From assembly GCA_016178015.1 (NCBI GenBank), contig JACOUB010000047.1, forward strand, positions 80,935-144,934: a stretch of DNA of 64,000 nt, in the 5' to 3' direction. The DNA comes from Methylocystis sp. (GTDB lineage: Bacteria; Pseudomonadota; Alphaproteobacteria; Rhizobiales; Beijerinckiaceae). A program made the translations under genes and the position numbers. Below, piece after piece: positions 61,644 through 64,000 of this stretch. Below the pieces are notes generated by a model. That model made no database searches. It saw only the letters and a list, made by a program, of their open reading frames with translations, and was not told where the DNA came from. Position 1 is the stretch's first letter, and the number at the start of each line of letters is the position of its first letter.

Positions 61644-62585
61644 ATGGGACGGATTTTTGTGGATTGGCGGGAAGCGAACGCGCAGGTCTTTGGGCGGCGG
61701 GCGCTGACGATGCGCCATTGTCTGGACAAGAGTCCGCTGTTTGACGAGGATGCGCTGGCGCGCCTCATCGAGGCCAGCCCGCGCGAGCGTTTCCATGTCA
61801 ACGCCCTGCCGTGCGACGCAGCCGATGCGCGCCCGTGGCGCGAGGGCGACATCGCCGGCTTGTCCGGCGCCGCCGTGCTGGAGGCGGTGCGCAAGGGCGC
61901 CCTCCGGGTTCATCTGCAACGCGTGCAAGATACTTTTCCCGCCTATCGGCAAATTCTCGAGGTCGCCTTCGACGAGCTCGAGCAGCGCGTTCCAGGTTTG
62001 CGCAGTTACAAGCGCTCGATGAGCGTGGAGATTTCCTCGCCCCAGATGAGCGCAGCCTATCACGCCGACATTCCTTGCCAGAGCCTATGGCAAGCGCGCG
62101 GGCGCAAACGCGTCTGGATCTATCCCGCGCGCCCTCCCTTCCTGCCGCAGGCGGCGATCGAGAACATCGTGCTCAAACGCTCGCTGGAGACCGATCTCGG
62201 CTATGATCCAGCCTTCGACAAAGAGGCGGAGGTTTTCGATCTCGGCCCGGGCGATATGGCGACATGGCCGCTCAATTGTCCGCACCGCGTCGTCAATGAG
62301 GATTGCCTCAATATATCTTTCACGACCGAGCATTGGACCAACGAGCAGCGCGCGCACTACGCCGTCAATTACGCCAATGGGCTGTTGCGGCCGCTGTTTG
62401 GCGGAGGCGATCTCCCGCAGCTTATTCGCGGGCCGGCCTTTGTTGCGAAATTCGTGCTCGCCGGCGCGCATGAGGCGCTGTGCGGCGCCAATGGCCGAGC
62501 GCGTCCGTCGGCGCCGGATTTTCGCGTCGATCCTACGGCCGCGCAAGGGTTTGCGGATGTCGCGCCTTACCAGATAATGGGGTAG
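61644..62585 (+). CDS. JmjC/cupin-like protein (candidate Fe(II)-oxygenase)
   Basis: 313 residues from the ATG at 61644 (GGAAG upstream); ATG 61614 lacks an RBS. The middle contains MSAAYHADIPCQSLWQARGR, KRVWIYPARPPFLP and LGPGDMATWPLNCPHRVVNE. The H-A-D pair and the later His in PHRVV, together with the RGRKRVWIYP and GDMATWPLNCPH strands, fit the double-stranded beta-helix of cupin-8/JmjC oxygenases. No named family recognised with certainty. Divergent from the GST gene. Hydroxylation of a macromolecule is a hypothesis. Confidence 0.6.
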   Translation: MGRIFVDWREANAQVFGRRALTMRHCLDKSPLFDEDALARLIEASPRERFHVNALPCDAADARPWREGDIAGLSGAAVLEAVRKGALRVHLQRVQDTFPAYRQILEVAFDELEQRVPGLRSYKRSMSVEISSPQMSAAYHADIPCQSLWQARGRKRVWIYPARPPFLPQAAIENIVLKRSLETDLGYDPAFDKEAEVFDLGPGDMATWPLNCPHRVVNEDCLNISFTTEHWTNEQRAHYAVNYANGLLRPLFGGGDLPQLIRGPAFVAKFVLAGAHEALCGANGRARPSAPDFRVDPTAAQGFADVAPYQIMG

Positions 62586-62782
62586 GGCTGCGGTCGCGGC
62601 TGCGGAGCGGCTTGGCGACAATCCATTTCCTGTTCCGCCGCCATGAGGCAAATCGAGTATCGCTTTCGGCGAGTATCACTTTGGGATTGAAAGAAATATT
62701 GCCGCAGGCGCCGATTTGCGCTTATCGTTCTTCTTAAGGCGGATCGGCGCTCCAGGGCGTCAGGGAGGCGGCTAAGCGGATC

Positions 62783-63406
62783 ATGGCCAACCAAAAACAG
62801 CCAACGACAATCAAGAAATACGCCAACCGGCGTCTCTATGACACGGGTTCCAGCACCTATGTGACGCTCGAGGACCTCGCATCGATGGTCAAGCGTGGCC
62901 AGGATTTCGTGGTGTGCGACGCCAAGACCGGAGAGGACATCACCCGCTCGGTTCTTACGCAGATCATCTTCGAGCAGGAAGGCAAGGACGGCCAGAACCT
63001 GCTGCCGATCGCCTTCTTGCGTCAGCTCATCCGTTTCTATGGCGATTCCATGCAGATGCTGGTGCCGAGCTACCTCGAATTCAGCATCGACCGCTTGACG
63101 CGCGACCAACAGAAGTTCCGCGATCAGGTGTCGCAGGCATTGGGGAGCGCGCCGTTTGGAGAGCCGACGCGGCAAGCTTTTCAGTCGCTCGAGGAGCAGG
63201 CTCGCAAGAACATGGCCGTCTTCCGCCAAGCCCTGACCATGTTCAATCCGTTCGGCGCCGCGGCTGGAAGTTCAGCGTCAGCTCAAGCGGGCGCCGAGAC
63301 CGAGGCCGAAAAGCCGCGTCAGCAATCCGATCTCGACGATATGAAGCGCCAGCTCGAGGAACTCAACAAGCGCATCGACAAATTGGCGGACAAGAGCGGC
63401 GGTTGA
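62783..63406 (+). CDS. phaR: Polyhydroxyalkanoate synthesis repressor PhaR
   Basis: 207 residues. TIKKYANRRLYDTGSSTYVT, LEDLASMVKRGQDFVVCDAK, TGEDITRSVLTQIIFEQEGK is the PHB/PHA accumulation regulator DNA-binding domain, followed by PHB_acc repeats (LRQLIRFYGDSMQMLVPSYL). Represses phasin and PHA synthesis genes and binds PHB granules. The C-terminal coiled region (DDMKRQLEELNKRIDKLADK) is typical. phaA, phaB and phaC are not in the window. Confidence 0.94.
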   Translation: MANQKQPTTIKKYANRRLYDTGSSTYVTLEDLASMVKRGQDFVVCDAKTGEDITRSVLTQIIFEQEGKDGQNLLPIAFLRQLIRFYGDSMQMLVPSYLEFSIDRLTRDQQKFRDQVSQALGSAPFGEPTRQAFQSLEEQARKNMAVFRQALTMFNPFGAAAGSSASAQAGAETEAEKPRQQSDLDDMKRQLEELNKRIDKLADKSGG

Positions 63407-63454
63407 CCGCCGCCGGCGCGCCCTGAGCGCAGGCGTCGCGGGGGCCTTCCTCGC

Positions 63455-64000
63455 TCAGGCGCCGAGCGCCGCCAGGGGGGCGCCGGAAGGACTTGGCGTT
63501 GGCGTCGGCGCGGCGCTGCCGAAATGGGCGCCCTGGAAATAATCCACGCCCCACTTGCTCAGCATTTGCGCCGTCTCGGCGTCTTCGACCCACTCGGCGA
63601 CGATCTTGAGCCCCAGATGATGCGCCAGATTGATCAGCGTGCGCACGAAGAAGCGGTCGTCGGCTGAATTGGCGATATTCTGCACGAAGGCGCCGTCGAT
63701 CTTGACGATATCGAAGGCCAGTTCGCGCAGGCTGCGAAACGACGTGTGTCCGGCGCCGAAATCGTCCATCGCCATTTTGACGCCGAGGCGTTTGCATGCC
63801 CCGATCAGATCGCGCGTGACGTCGAAATCCTCGATCATGCTGCTCTCGGTGATTTCGATGATCAGCCGGTCGGCGACGCCGCGACCGCCGACGGCGTTGG
63901 TCAGCCAATCCCGCCATGCGGGATCGTGGAGGGTGATGCTGGAGACGTTGACCGAGACGCGCAGCTCCTTGTCCTCGCTAAGTCGATCCAGCGCCAGCTC
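63455..64000 (-). CDS. EAL-domain c-di-GMP phosphodiesterase (5' end outside window)
   Basis: 181 C-terminal residues. Visible EAL motifs: VSVNVSSITLHDPAWRDWL, LIIEITESSMIEDF, KMAMDDFGAGHTSFRSL (DDFGxG), FDIVKIDGAFVQNI, LKIVAEWVEDAETAQM and DYFQGAHFGSAAP. The Glu and Asp metal ligands in these motifs are intact; the EAL tripeptide itself is beyond the window. It likely hydrolyses c-di-GMP, linking to adhesion (Tad pili) only in a general way. Ends with a Pro/Ser/Thr-rich tail. Confidence 0.9.
   Translation of the reverse strand, partial: ELALDRLSEDKELRVSVNVSSITLHDPAWRDWLTNAVGGRGVADRLIIEITESSMIEDFDVTRDLIGACKRLGVKMAMDDFGAGHTSFRSLRELAFDIVKIDGAFVQNIANSADDRFFVRTLINLAHHLGLKIVAEWVEDAETAQMLSKWGVDYFQGAHFGSAAPTPTPSPSGAPLAALGA

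Overview
The window is 64 kb of GC-rich DNA that reads as alphaproteobacterial, most likely Hyphomicrobiales (the Rhizobiales). The evidence is a CpdR cell-cycle regulator, a DUF1465 protein, the PHB repressor PhaR, a Caulobacter/rhizobia-style cpa/tad pilus locus, a retropepsin-like membrane protease, EI24/NhaA neighbours and intergenic palindromes of rhizobial type. A Methylocystaceae/Beijerinckiaceae-like host is my guess; no rRNA or methanotrophy gene is present to fix it.

Layout. 0-3.3 kb: a ComA-like phosphosulfolactate synthase (cut by the window edge), a retropepsin-like protease and a phosphomannomutase/phosphoglucomutase. 3.4-14.4 kb: a Flp/Tad pilus cluster (a CpaC-N-domain protein, flp, cpaA, cpaB-cpaC-cpaD-cpaE-cpaF-tadB-tadC, and a convergent tadD). 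14.4-20.2 kb: a remnant of leucyl aminopeptidase, a C40 peptidase, a persulfide dioxygenase-rhodanese fusion, a CopG-type antitoxin, a Sel1-repeat protein, an AT-richer unknown gene and suhB. 20.8-24.4 kb: DUF1465, rpmE, cpdR, N-formylglutamate amidohydrolase and a hisN-like phosphatase. 24.5-30.9 kb: accessory genes (tyrosinase with a His-rich partner, a Gly-Tyr-Asn repeat protein, a lysophospholipase-like hydrolase, Hsp20, a Pro/Ala-rich secreted protein, an asd 3' fragment and an AT-richer secreted protein). 31.3-41.4 kb: gltB and gltD, separated by about 3.9 kb holding AT-richer genes (PDZ protein, HEPN-domain protein, secreted protein), REP-like repeats, a broken VapBC/HTH scar and a DUF4258/DUF2283 pair. 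41.4-49.9 kb: SGNH hydrolase, L,D-transpeptidase, outer-membrane beta-barrel, a FolM-like SDR, three small XRE regulators, an EI24 protein, NhaA and tRNA-Cys. 50-56.2 kb: purM-purN, coaD, two cyclophilins, queA, a small unknown gene and tgt. 56.4-64 kb: a lone DNA methyltransferase, recG, a VanX-like dipeptidase overlapping a GST, a JmjC/cupin-like protein, phaR and an EAL-domain protein cut by the window end.

The intergenic DNA carries at least four dispersed palindromic families: (1) a CTCCCGCnnnGCGGGAG family at almost every large gap; (2) REP doublets built on GCGAGCCTGAAGGCTCGC (five copies); (3) a roughly 150-bp element with GTCATGCCCGCG and CCCGGCCATGACG ends (three copies); (4) an element with core GCGTATCATGTCACCGTAAT that sits at the borders of the AT-richer inserts and beside gene fragments. 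The most interesting signals are the repeat-bordered island that splits gltB from gltD, the recombination scars (asd, leucyl aminopeptidase, vapC/HTH), a Tgt that lacks three of the four expected zinc ligands, and a tyrosinase gene overlapping a His-rich candidate copper-delivery protein. All function calls are by reading translations and motifs; no database search was run.
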